Shown piece by piece: positions 15,992-23,246 of a stretch of 35,689 nt of DNA. The position numbers and the translations under genes are program-made. This DNA comes from Gammaproteobacteria bacterium (GTDB taxonomy: Bacteria > Pseudomonadota > Gammaproteobacteria > Eutrophobiales > Eutrophobiaceae): contig JAJDUB010000062.1 in assembly GCA_022826885.1 (NCBI GenBank), forward strand, positions 1 through 35,689, written 5' to 3'. Numbering within the stretch: position 1 is the first letter of the stretch; the number at the start of each line of letters is the position of its first letter. The notes beneath the pieces are model-generated. The model was not told where the DNA came from. It saw only the letters and a program-made list of their open reading frames with translations, and did no database searches.

Positions 15992-17239
15992 ATGCAAAAG
16001 CGCCATAACATTGTCTTCCTCTGTTTCTGCGCCGCATTTATCTGTTATATCGACAGGGTAAACATATCGGTCGCCATCATCCCCATGCAGGATGCCTTCG
16101 GCTGGTCCGACACCACCAAGGGGTTCGTGCTGTCCTCCTTTTTTATCGGTTACATGGTTCTGCAGGCGCCCAGCGGCTGGCTGGCCAACAGGGTCGGCGG
16201 CAAGATTGTCCTGGGCTTTGCAGTGTTGTCCTGGTCAATTTTTACCATACTGACCCCTGTCGCGGCATTCATATCGCTGCCCATGCTGATTGCCGTCCGC
16301 ATCGCCATGGGACTGGGTGAGGCGGCGATGTTCCCGGCCACATACAATTTGTTCGCCCGCTGGGTGCCGGAGGCTGAACGCTCACGTTCCGTCGGGATCA
16401 TGGCCAGCGGAATACCCCTGGGCACCCTGTTTGCGCTGACTACCACAGGCTGGATAGTGACGCGCTACGGCTGGCCCTATGCGTTTTATATTTTCGGCTG
16501 GCTTGGCGTGATCTGGGCCGTCGTCTGGTATTTCAAAGCGGCCAATTCTCCTGCCGAATATCCCGGCATATCCAGAACGGAACTTGAGTTGCTTGACTCC
16601 GTATCCGGGGACAAACAGGAACACGCAGGCATTCCCTGGAAAAAACTACTGTCACACAGGGCCGTACTGGTGATATTCATTAATCATTTCTGTACCAACT
16701 GGGCGCTCTACCTGATGCTGGCCTGGCTGCCCAGTTACTTCCGCGACGTGCAGTCTCTCAGCGTTACCAGCGCAGGCGTCTATTCTGCTGCGCCCTGGCT
16801 GACCATGTTTGTCATGATTAATATCAGCGGCTGGATAGCGGACTCGCTGGTAAAACACGGTAACAGCATCACTTTCGTCCGCAAACTCATGCAGGCGTGC
16901 GGCCTGGCCGGTTCGGCCGTGTTTTTCCTGCTGGCGCCGTATGCGCACACCCCCTTGATTGCTATGCTGGTGATGTGCGGCGCGCTTGCCTGCATCGCGT
17001 TGACTTTTTCCGGGTATGTCCCGAACTTTCTCGATATCGCGCCGCGCTATGGCGACGTGCTGCTGGGTATTTCCAATACGTTCGGCACCATTCCCGGTAT
17101 CGTAGGCGTCGCCCTCACCGGTTGGTTGCTGGACCAGACCGGCAGTTACACCAGCATCTTCATCATAACGGCTGCCGTACAGGTCCTGGGCGGGATCCTG
17201 TGGCTGGTGTTTGCCACGGGTGAGAAAATAATAAATTAG
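15992..17239 (+). CDS. MFS transporter, anion:cation symporter (ACS) type
   Basis: A 415-residue inner-membrane transporter with twelve hydrophobic segments. The N-terminus has the ACS-type helix 1 (FICYIDRVNISVAI) followed by the motif GWLANRVGGK between helices 2 and 3. RIAMGLGEAAMFPATYNLFARWVPEAERSR, in helix 4 and the loop after it, is characteristic of carriers for organic anions such as sugar acids, phthalate or hydroxyphenylacetate. The C-terminal half keeps the GVALTGWLLDQTGSY helix. No good ribosome-binding site precedes the ATG at 15992. It is divergent from the exported amidohydrolase and convergent with the second Mo-hydroxylase operon, so uptake of a substrate for either is plausible. 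The specific substrate is not deducible. Confidence 0.92.
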   Translation: MQKRHNIVFLCFCAAFICYIDRVNISVAIIPMQDAFGWSDTTKGFVLSSFFIGYMVLQAPSGWLANRVGGKIVLGFAVLSWSIFTILTPVAAFISLPMLIAVRIAMGLGEAAMFPATYNLFARWVPEAERSRSVGIMASGIPLGTLFALTTTGWIVTRYGWPYAFYIFGWLGVIWAVVWYFKAANSPAEYPGISRTELELLDSVSGDKQEHAGIPWKKLLSHRAVLVIFINHFCTNWALYLMLAWLPSYFRDVQSLSVTSAGVYSAAPWLTMFVMINISGWIADSLVKHGNSITFVRKLMQACGLAGSAVFFLLAPYAHTPLIAMLVMCGALACIALTFSGYVPNFLDIAPRYGDVLLGISNTFGTIPGIVGVALTGWLLDQTGSYTSIFIITAAVQVLGGILWLVFATGEKIIN

Positions 17240-17243
17240 AGAT

Positions 17244-17284
17244 GCTCTGAACAAGTCCATCCAGGACTTAATCAGAGGTTCCTT
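17244..17284. repeat. Imperfect palindrome between convergent genes (copy 2)
   Basis: Arms CTCTGAACAAGTCC (17245-17258) and GGACTTAATCAGAG (17264-17277) pair at 12 of 14 positions around a 5-base loop, followed by GTTCCTT. Its reverse complement aligns with the element at 9358-9395 along nearly its full length (AAGGAA-x-CTCTGAT-x-AAG-x-CC at one end, CAGAGC at the other). It lies between the MFS stop (17239) and the FAD-subunit stop (17307). It may act as a shared terminator or be a small mobile-element remnant. Confidence 0.75.
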
Positions 17285-17306
17285 AGTTCTGCTTCAGCCC
17301 TCAGAA

Positions 17307-18170
17307 TCACGTACTCTGTTGCGTAATTTCCGTAAGGCCCCGTTTGACCAGCGCTTCCACCATCTGCCGCCGGTAGGCGCCGGTGGCGCGGAAATCGTCA
17401 ATGGGGCGTGATTCTCTTGCCGCGACTACGGCCGCCGCGTTGATGACGGTTTCGTCCAGGGACTCGCCCTGCAGCAGGCTTTCCGCTTCCGGCGCGCGCA
17501 TGGCTACCGGCGCCACCGCGCCCAGGGCGATACGGGCATGTTCCACCTTGCCCTGCTCAAGCCTGAGCGTGATGGCGATACTGACGATGGAGATGGCATC
17601 GGCCTTGCGTTTGCCCAGCTTGTAATAGAACCAGCGCTCGTCTTCGGCAGGTTGCGGGAACTCGATGGCCGTGAGCAGTTCATCCGGACGCCGGGCGGTC
17701 CTGCGCACGCCCTGGAAGAACTCCGCCAACGGCAGTGTGCGGCGTCCGTGCGCGGCGCTTTGCAGTTCAACCGCGGCATCCAGCGCCAGCAGGGGAGGTG
17801 ATATATCGGCGGCCGCCGAGGCATCACAGACATTGCCCCCGACCGTAGCCAGGTTGCGGATGAGCGGGCCGGCAAACGCGACGCACATGGGATGCATGAG
17901 GCCCTCGATTGCGGCGCCCGGATGCCAGTCGAGCAGGTGGGCAAAACTGACTCCCGCGCCCAGGCGGACGCGGCCGTTGTTTACGGAGATCGACTTCAGC
18001 TCCTCGACACCGGACAGGTCCACCACCAGGTCGGCGTCCAGCGGCGCCCGTTTCAGGTTCACCATGATATTGGTGCCGCCGGCCACGGGCACGACGCAGC
18101 CGTCGTGCGCCAGGGCCGCCAGCGCTTCGGATACGTTGCGAGGCCGGGTGAAATCGAAATCGTTAATCAC
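17307..18170 (-). CDS. FAD-binding (medium) subunit of molybdenum hydroxylase (CoxM/XdhB-type)
   Basis: A 287-residue flavoprotein subunit that accepts electrons from the [2Fe-2S] clusters and passes them to NAD or a quinone. The FAD motifs are AGGTN at 30-34 and RNLATVGGN at 115-123, the latter followed by the usual CDASAAAD segment. The C-terminal CO-dehydrogenase flavoprotein domain is complete (KLGKRKADAISIVSIA, then IALGAVAP). Length is normal for the family. Its ATG overlaps the stop of the fused subunit by 4 nt, so translation is coupled. It is the last gene of its operon and faces the MFS gene across palindrome copy 2. It may also supply the left Mo-hydroxylase, which has no FAD subunit in view, but that is speculative. 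Confidence 0.95.
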   Translation of the reverse strand: MINDFDFTRPRNVSEALAALAHDGCVVPVAGGTNIMVNLKRAPLDADLVVDLSGVEELKSISVNNGRVRLGAGVSFAHLLDWHPGAAIEGLMHPMCVAFAGPLIRNLATVGGNVCDASAAADISPPLLALDAAVELQSAAHGRRTLPLAEFFQGVRRTARRPDELLTAIEFPQPAEDERWFYYKLGKRKADAISIVSIAITLRLEQGKVEHARIALGAVAPVAMRAPEAESLLQGESLDETVINAAAVVAARESRPIDDFRATGAYRRQMVEALVKRGLTEITQQST

Positions 18171-20923
18171 GGATTGCGTCCTGCGATGAGCGCGGAAACC
18201 TGCTCCGGCGTCAGGGGCAGGTGAGTGACATCGACGCCCAGGGCGGCGGCCAGGGCATTGGCGACAGCACCTGTTGGAGGCGCTATGGGTGGTTCGCCGA
18301 CACCCTTGATACCCATGATGCCGTCAACTGCAGGTTGTTCCACCAGGATGGTCTGGGTCGGTGGCATGTCTTCAGCGGATATCAGCAGGTAATCGGCAAA
18401 ACTCGGGTTCAGCACCTTGCCATCGACCTCCCGCAGTTCCTCCATCATGGCCAGCCCCAGTCCCATGGCCACACCGCCTTCTATCTGGCCCTCGCAGCCC
18501 GTGGGGTTGACGGCCTTGCCCACGTCATGGACCGCGGCATAACGCTTGAGGTCGATCTCTCCTGTCGTCTCATCCACGGCCAGTTCCACTGCGTGGGCGC
18601 AGAAACTGGGTGCCGGGAAACCGCCGATGGGATGCGCCTTGGTCGTAGGCGGCTGGTCGTCCAGCAGGGAGGACACGCCGACCATCGGGCCGCCGTGCTT
18701 CTTATGGCGGTTATAACAGATCTCCGCCAGGCCGATAGCGTTGCTCGGGTCGCCGCGCACAAAGACCCGGCCGTCTTCCAGGACCATGTCATCCGGGGCG
18801 GCCTCAAGCCGCGCTGCGGCTTCCTCCAGGAGTTGCCGCTTCAGGTCGAGCGCCGCCTCGTAGGCCGAACGCGCGATGGTGAAGGTCATGCGGCTGCCGC
18901 CATGCCCGTGGTCCCAGGGCAGGGTATCGGTGTCGCCGCGCGCAATCTGGATGGAATCCGCCGGCACACCCAGGCCCGCGGCCGCCATCTGCAGCACGCT
19001 GCTGGTCAAACCGCCGGTGCCCATATCCACACAACCGGAAATGAGCCGGAAAGTGGCGTCTTCGTTGGTCTCGATCAGCGTCTGGGTGCCCCAGGTGCCG
19101 CTGACCCACCAGTTGCAGGCCAGGCCCTTGCCGGCGCCGGGAGGACTGGGCTTGTCCCATTCCACCGCGTCCGCGGCCTTCTGCAGGCACTCCTTCAGGC
19201 TGACCGCGGCCAGCGGTTGACCCGTGCAGGTGGCGTCCCCGTCTTCCCAGGCGTTCTTCAGCCGGAAGGACAATCCGTCCATGCCGATTGCGCGCGCCAC
19301 CTTGTCAATATGTGTCTCCACCGCGAACGCCATCTGCGGACCCGACGGGCAGCGGATAGAACCCTTGGGCACGTTGTTGGTGTAGGTGACGAGCCCGGTA
19401 ATTTCCAGGTTGGGTATGCGGTAGGGGCCGCCGGCCATCAGGCTGCCCAGGGCCGCGGTGTTGGGTCCGTAGGGACCGTAGGCCCCGGTGTTGAACAGCA
19501 TGCGCACCTGGTGCGCGACCAGGGAACCGTCGTTCATGACCCCGGTTTTGATGCTCACCTTCGACGGGTGGCGCAGCAGCATCGCGCCGGCCATCTCCTC
19601 GTCGCGGCTCAGGGTCATCTGCACCGGCAGTCCGGACCGCTCCGCCAGCAACACGACATACGGCTCAACGACCGGAAATAGTTTGCCGCCGAAACCGCCG
19701 CCGATGTGGGTGGGCACGACCTTGAACGTACTGATGGGCCGTTTCAGCGCCTTGGCCAAGTAGCTGCGCACGGCGAAGGGTTTCTGCGTGGTGGTCCAGA
19801 TCGTGATGCGTCCCGTCGGGTCGGACATGGCCGTGGCGCTGTGGGGCTCAATGGCGCCGGAATGGGCCTCGGGCGTGTGGTAGGTCCCCTCGATAACCTG
19901 GTCCGACTCCGCAAAACCCTGTTCCACATCACCTTCGCCGAATTCCAGCCGGTAGCACAGGTTGCCCTTGCGCTCCGACTCCCAGTCCAGGTGGTAGGCG
20001 TTCGGGTCCTCGTGCACCAGCGGCGCATCCTCGGACATCGCCTCTTCCGGGTCGAATACCGCGGGCAGTTCCTCGTATTCGACCTTCACCAGTGCAGCCG
20101 CTTCCCGCGCCGCATCCGGAGTTACGGCCGCGACAGCGGCCACCGGTTCGCCCAGGTAGCGCACTTTCTCCAGGGCGAAGACGCGCTGGTCCTGCAGTTC
20201 ATAACCGTAGTATCCCATCTCGATGTCACGTCCCGTGACTACCGCCCTGACGTCCGGGTGGTTTACTGCCGCCGACGTATCGATGGACATGATGTTGGCG
20301 TGTGGTAACGGACTCCGCACCAGCGCACCGTAAACCATGCGCGGCAAACGCACGTCTTCGGCGTAGATCGCGCTGCCGGTGACCTTTTCCACCGCGTCGG
20401 TACGCACCATGCGGGCGCCGATGGCGTCATCGTTGCCGTTGGCGGCCCGCGTATCGAGTGTCCCGTCACGCAATGCCCGCGCCGCGTCGAAGATCTTGGT
20501 GTAACCGGTGCATCGGCACAGGTTGCTGGATATCGCCACCCGGACTTCCTCTTCGTCCGGCTCAAGGTTGCGGTTAAACAGGTCTTTCAGGGACAGCGCC
20601 ATGCCAGGCGTGCAGAAACCGCACTGGATGCCGCCGCATTGGACCATGGCCTGCTGCACCGGGTCCAGCGCCCCCGGTTTGCCCAGCCCTTCTATAGTGG
20701 TGATTTCACGCCCTTCGGCCTGCAGCGCCAGTACCATGCATGAGTTTACCGCGTTGCCGTCCAGCAGCACCGTGCAGCTCCCGCAGTCCCCGGTGCCGCA
20801 GCCTTCTTTCGTGCCGGTCAGGCCCAGGTCGATGCGCAAGGCATCGAGCAGGCGGGTGCGCGGGGTAACGTCAATGGCCTCGGCGCGTCCGTTGACGGTG
20901 AAGTTCAGCGTCTGTTTTTTCAC
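18167..20923 (-). CDS. Single-chain molybdenum hydroxylase: fused [2Fe-2S] and molybdopterin subunits
   Basis: A 918-residue fusion. Residues 1-155 are the iron-sulfur part with C42, C47, C50, C62 and C101, C104, C136, C138. Residues about 165-918 are the molybdopterin part with IGGGFGGK at 407-414, IRCPSGPQ at 523-530 (substrate-pocket loop), and GVGEPP at 874-879, whose Glu877 corresponds to the catalytic base of the family. Elsewhere these parts are usually separate genes, as in the locus at 1-2302; similar fusions are known in selenium-dependent XdhD-type and some purine or nicotinate-type enzymes. With the overlapping FAD gene it would make a complete two-polypeptide enzyme. The 5' end overlaps the secreted hydrolase gene by 4 nt. 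The substrate is unknown; purine or another N-heteroaromatic or aldehyde is possible. Confidence 0.94.
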   Translation of the reverse strand: MKKQTLNFTVNGRAEAIDVTPRTRLLDALRIDLGLTGTKEGCGTGDCGSCTVLLDGNAVNSCMVLALQAEGREITTIEGLGKPGALDPVQQAMVQCGGIQCGFCTPGMALSLKDLFNRNLEPDEEEVRVAISSNLCRCTGYTKIFDAARALRDGTLDTRAANGNDDAIGARMVRTDAVEKVTGSAIYAEDVRLPRMVYGALVRSPLPHANIMSIDTSAAVNHPDVRAVVTGRDIEMGYYGYELQDQRVFALEKVRYLGEPVAAVAAVTPDAAREAAALVKVEYEELPAVFDPEEAMSEDAPLVHEDPNAYHLDWESERKGNLCYRLEFGEGDVEQGFAESDQVIEGTYHTPEAHSGAIEPHSATAMSDPTGRITIWTTTQKPFAVRSYLAKALKRPISTFKVVPTHIGGGFGGKLFPVVEPYVVLLAERSGLPVQMTLSRDEEMAGAMLLRHPSKVSIKTGVMNDGSLVAHQVRMLFNTGAYGPYGPNTAALGSLMAGGPYRIPNLEITGLVTYTNNVPKGSIRCPSGPQMAFAVETHIDKVARAIGMDGLSFRLKNAWEDGDATCTGQPLAAVSLKECLQKAADAVEWDKPSPPGAGKGLACNWWVSGTWGTQTLIETNEDATFRLISGCVDMGTGGLTSSVLQMAAAGLGVPADSIQIARGDTDTLPWDHGHGGSRMTFTIARSAYEAALDLKRQLLEEAAARLEAAPDDMVLEDGRVFVRGDPSNAIGLAEICYNRHKKHGGPMVGVSSLLDDQPPTTKAHPIGGFPAPSFCAHAVELAVDETTGEIDLKRYAAVHDVGKAVNPTGCEGQIEGGVAMGLGLAMMEELREVDGKVLNPSFADYLLISAEDMPPTQTILVEQPAVDGIMGIKGVGEPPIAPPTGAVANALAAALGVDVTHLPLTPEQVSALIAGRNP

Positions 20924-21807
20924 TGCAGGTATCTACGCACCGCCTGCAGCACCAGCGGCCAGGTCGTGCTGTCCGGGTTAATGACTTCGAAGTGACCGGA
21001 TTCAGGGGCCATCACGCGGTCTATCGTTTCGTCGCCTATCGCGCGGGCGGCGGTGACATAGGCTTCGCCGAAAGGCGTCCAGTCCGTGTCGTGCACACCC
21101 ATCAGCGCGGTGTGCCTGACGCCGATAGGGGCCATACGCGCCGGTTCGACGTAGGCGTAGCGGTCGGGGTGCTCAGCCGGCGATCCGTGCATCAGCCTGT
21201 CGATCACGTTATCGCAGGTGCCCTGCTGGTGCAGTTGCGTGAGCGCCGCAGCCGGCGCCAGCGCCACGACACCGGCCGGTATCAACGGATCGGCCAGGTA
21301 TAAATCGTGGTCGGAAGGAATTTTAGCCCGCGCCCCGGCCCACAGCGACAGGTGTCCGCCGGCGGAATGTCCCATCACGACCACCTGGGTAACGTCGAGC
21401 GGGTAATCCGCGGCCAGAGTCTTCACGTAATCAATGCCCGCTCCAATGTCAAGCAGGAGGCCCGGATAAGTGCCGCCGGGGTTGCCTACCCGGCGGTATT
21501 CCAGGTTCCATACCGCAATGTCCTCGTCCCGGAGCGCCCAGGCCAGGGGGCGGGTGGTGGTGATGTCGTACATGGCCAGCCAGCAACCGCCGTGGATGAA
21601 TACGACGACCGGGAAAGGCCCGTCACCCTCGGGGACGTGGAGTTCGCCGAATTGCAAAGGATCATCGCCATAGGCAATCTTCATGCCCGGTTCGCCCGAA
21701 GACAACTGCGCCAGCAGGTCTTCCACCGTCATGATGTCCGCCTGTACGGTAAACAGCCCCGAACAAAGCCACAGTACCAGCGCGCCAAGTCTGTATTTCA
21801 AATTCAT
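20920..21807 (-). CDS. Secreted alpha/beta hydrolase (BD-FAE / hormone-sensitive-lipase-like esterase)
   Basis: A 295-residue hydrolase. Residues 1-23 form a signal peptide (hydrophobic LGALVLWLCSGLFTV, likely cleavage after VQA), so it acts in the periplasm or outside. The oxyanion-hole HGG lies at 72-74, the nucleophile is S148 in GHSAG (146-150), and the catalytic His is H272 near the end (SGHFEV). The layout matches the BD-FAE esterase group that also contains kynurenine formamidase-like enzymes, so an ester or amide could be the substrate. A good AGGAG-type ribosome-binding site precedes the ATG. It is first in the operon and overlaps the fused Mo-hydroxylase by 4 nt, suggesting it releases or prepares the substrate of that enzyme. 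Confidence 0.9.
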   Translation of the reverse strand: MNLKYRLGALVLWLCSGLFTVQADIMTVEDLLAQLSSGEPGMKIAYGDDPLQFGELHVPEGDGPFPVVVFIHGGCWLAMYDITTTRPLAWALRDEDIAVWNLEYRRVGNPGGTYPGLLLDIGAGIDYVKTLAADYPLDVTQVVVMGHSAGGHLSLWAGARAKIPSDHDLYLADPLIPAGVVALAPAAALTQLHQQGTCDNVIDRLMHGSPAEHPDRYAYVEPARMAPIGVRHTALMGVHDTDWTPFGEAYVTAARAIGDETIDRVMAPESGHFEVINPDSTTWPLVLQAVRRYLQ

Positions 21808-21995
21808 CGCTTCCTCTCCTCTGTATTCAGCAACACGTTAACATATCACGGCAAACCGTTCGAACACCAACCAGCGACCCCGGCCATCTTGCTGAAGTCA
21901 GCCGGAGTTGCTGCAGTTATATTACTATCATTTTATGTTACTTTCTTTTGTCATAATCCCCGTATATGATTCAACGATACGTTTTCCATCAAGAC

Positions 21996-22002
21996 AGGAG
22001 GG
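21996..22002 (+). promoter_or_regulatory. Strong ribosome-binding site that points to an ATT start for hflX
   Basis: AGGAGGG lies 9 bases before an in-frame ATT at 22012-22014. The hflX frame has no ATG, GTG, TTG or CTG between its upstream stop (21967-21969) and this site, and conserved N-terminal HflX sequence begins soon after it. This is why the start is placed here. Confidence 0.65.
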
Positions 22003-22011
22003 TGTACAAGA

Positions 22012-23124
22012 ATTAATACGGCAAACACAGTTCTCCCGGACGGGCCGCGCGCCGTACTCGTTCATATCAACTTTCAAAACCGGCGTTACAATGAAGAACT
22101 GCAGGAATTCGTGCAGTTGACCGAATCTTCGGGTCTGGTTCCGTCCGATACGGTTACCGGGAACCGTACCAGGCCGGACGCCAAATTTTTTATCGGTTCC
22201 GGTAAAGTGGAGCAAATCAGGCAATCAGCCGCGGCGCATGATGCGGATATCGTGATCTTCAACCACGGATTATCCCCGGCGCAGGAGCGTAACCTGGAAA
22301 AGGAGATAAATTGCCGGGTGCTCGACCGTGTCGGTCTGATCCTTGATATTTTTTCCCAGCGGGCCAGGACCTATGAGGGCAAACTGCAGGTTGAACTGGC
22401 GCAATTGCAGCATTTGTCCACACGCCTGGTCAGGGGCTGGTCCCACCTGGAAAGGCAAAAAGGCGGCATCGGCCTGAGGGGGCCTGGAGAGACCCAGCTT
22501 GAAACGGACAGGCGCCTGATCGGAAAGCGCATCAAAACGATTCGCGGCCGGCTCGATAAGGTAAAAAGCCGGAGAGAGCAGGGCAGGAGGTTGCGCCGGC
22601 GCAATAATGCTGCGGTTATCTCCCTGGTGGGCTATACCAACGCCGGCAAGTCCACACTGTTCAACCGCCTGACCGGGGCGGACGTCTATTGCGCTGATAA
22701 ACTGTTCGCCACACTGGACCCGACTATCAGAAAATCCCGCCTGACGGAGGAACTATCGGTACTTTTCAGCGATACGGTGGGTTTTATCCGCCATATCCCG
22801 CATGACCTGGTGGAGTCTTTCCATGCCACCCTGGATGAGATAAAAAGTGCGAACCTGCTGTTGCACGTGATTGACATCAATGATAATCACCGATCGCGTA
22901 TAGATGAAGTCAACCAGGTGATAGAAGAGCTTGGCGCAACCTCCATTCCACAAGTTCTTGTATTTAATAAAATAGACCAGGCCGGAATTGCGCAGGGCAA
23001 CGGGGGGGCGCCGGCGCACTTCGAGCGCAGCATCAACGGCAGTTCCGCACGCGCATGGGTATCCGCCCTCACCGGCGCCGGTATCCCGGAGTTGAAGCGT
23101 CTCATACAACAGGAGCTTGGCTGA
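22012..23124 (+). CDS. hflX: GTPase HflX, probable ATT start
   Basis: About 370 residues. HflX is a GTPase that binds the 50S subunit and splits stalled ribosomes, notably under heat stress. The N-terminal domain begins with GPRAVLVHINF, matching AVLVH of E. coli HflX. It continues with HGLSPAQERNLEKE, the helical DRVGLILDIFSQRARTYEGKLQVELAQL and the GGIGLRGPGETQLETDRR linker. The G domain has the P-loop GYTNAGKST (207-215), SDTVGFI (G3), NKID (G4) and VSALTG (G5). The protein ends just after the G domain and lacks the roughly 50-residue C-terminal domain of E. coli HflX (426 residues). A GTG at 22111 is the first conventional start but would delete about 33 conserved residues. hfq is not upstream; a divergent hydrolase is. 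Confidence 0.93.
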   Translation: MNTANTVLPDGPRAVLVHINFQNRRYNEELQEFVQLTESSGLVPSDTVTGNRTRPDAKFFIGSGKVEQIRQSAAAHDADIVIFNHGLSPAQERNLEKEINCRVLDRVGLILDIFSQRARTYEGKLQVELAQLQHLSTRLVRGWSHLERQKGGIGLRGPGETQLETDRRLIGKRIKTIRGRLDKVKSRREQGRRLRRRNNAAVISLVGYTNAGKSTLFNRLTGADVYCADKLFATLDPTIRKSRLTEELSVLFSDTVGFIRHIPHDLVESFHATLDEIKSANLLLHVIDINDNHRSRIDEVNQVIEELGATSIPQVLVFNKIDQAGIAQGNGGAPAHFERSINGSSARAWVSALTGAGIPELKRLIQQELG

Positions 23125-23146
23125 GCGTCATGTCAGCATAAAACCA

Positions 23147-23188
23147 GGGGTCAGAGTAAGAAATTCGAAGAATTTTTACTCTGACCCC
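23147..23188. repeat. REP-like long hairpin between hflX and hflK
   Basis: GGGGTCAGAGTAA (23147-23159) and TTACTCTGACCCC (23176-23188) are perfect reverse complements, and the interior AAATTC...GAATTT also pairs. The whole unit is a stem of about 19 bp with a single bulged base. The GGGGTCAGAGTAA arm is a motif I recall as widespread in proteobacterial genomes, often near REP-associated tyrosine transposases; no such transposase is in the window. It may affect hflX message stability or termination. Confidence 0.85.
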
Positions 23189-23207
23189 AAGTGTCCCGCA
23201 ATGTGGT

Positions 23208-23226
23208 AAACTGTCCCAGTTTTTTT
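23208..23226 (+). terminator. Possible weak intrinsic terminator after hflX
   Basis: AAACTG-TCC-CAGTTT is a perfect 6-bp stem followed by more T residues, ending about 20 bases before hflK. The stem is AT-rich and short, so termination would be partial and read-through into hflKC is likely. Confidence 0.35.
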
Positions 23227-23246
23227 AACTATTTGAGGTAAACCCT

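Noticed and set aside
16652-17260. A 202-codon minus-strand ORF opposite the MFS transporter
   Set aside because: Antisense shadow. The plus strand has twelve membrane segments and ACS motifs.
18221-19681. A 486-codon plus-strand ORF inside the fused Mo-hydroxylase gene
   Set aside because: The opposite strand encodes an intact, motif-complete enzyme. This frame is an antisense shadow rich in His, Gln and Arg, caused by codon bias.
21966-22016. The 16-codon ORF upstream of hflX as the true hflX start through a frameshift
   Set aside because: It would give an N-terminus about 20 residues longer than usual and requires an indel. It is kept only as a possible leader peptide in the hflX finding.
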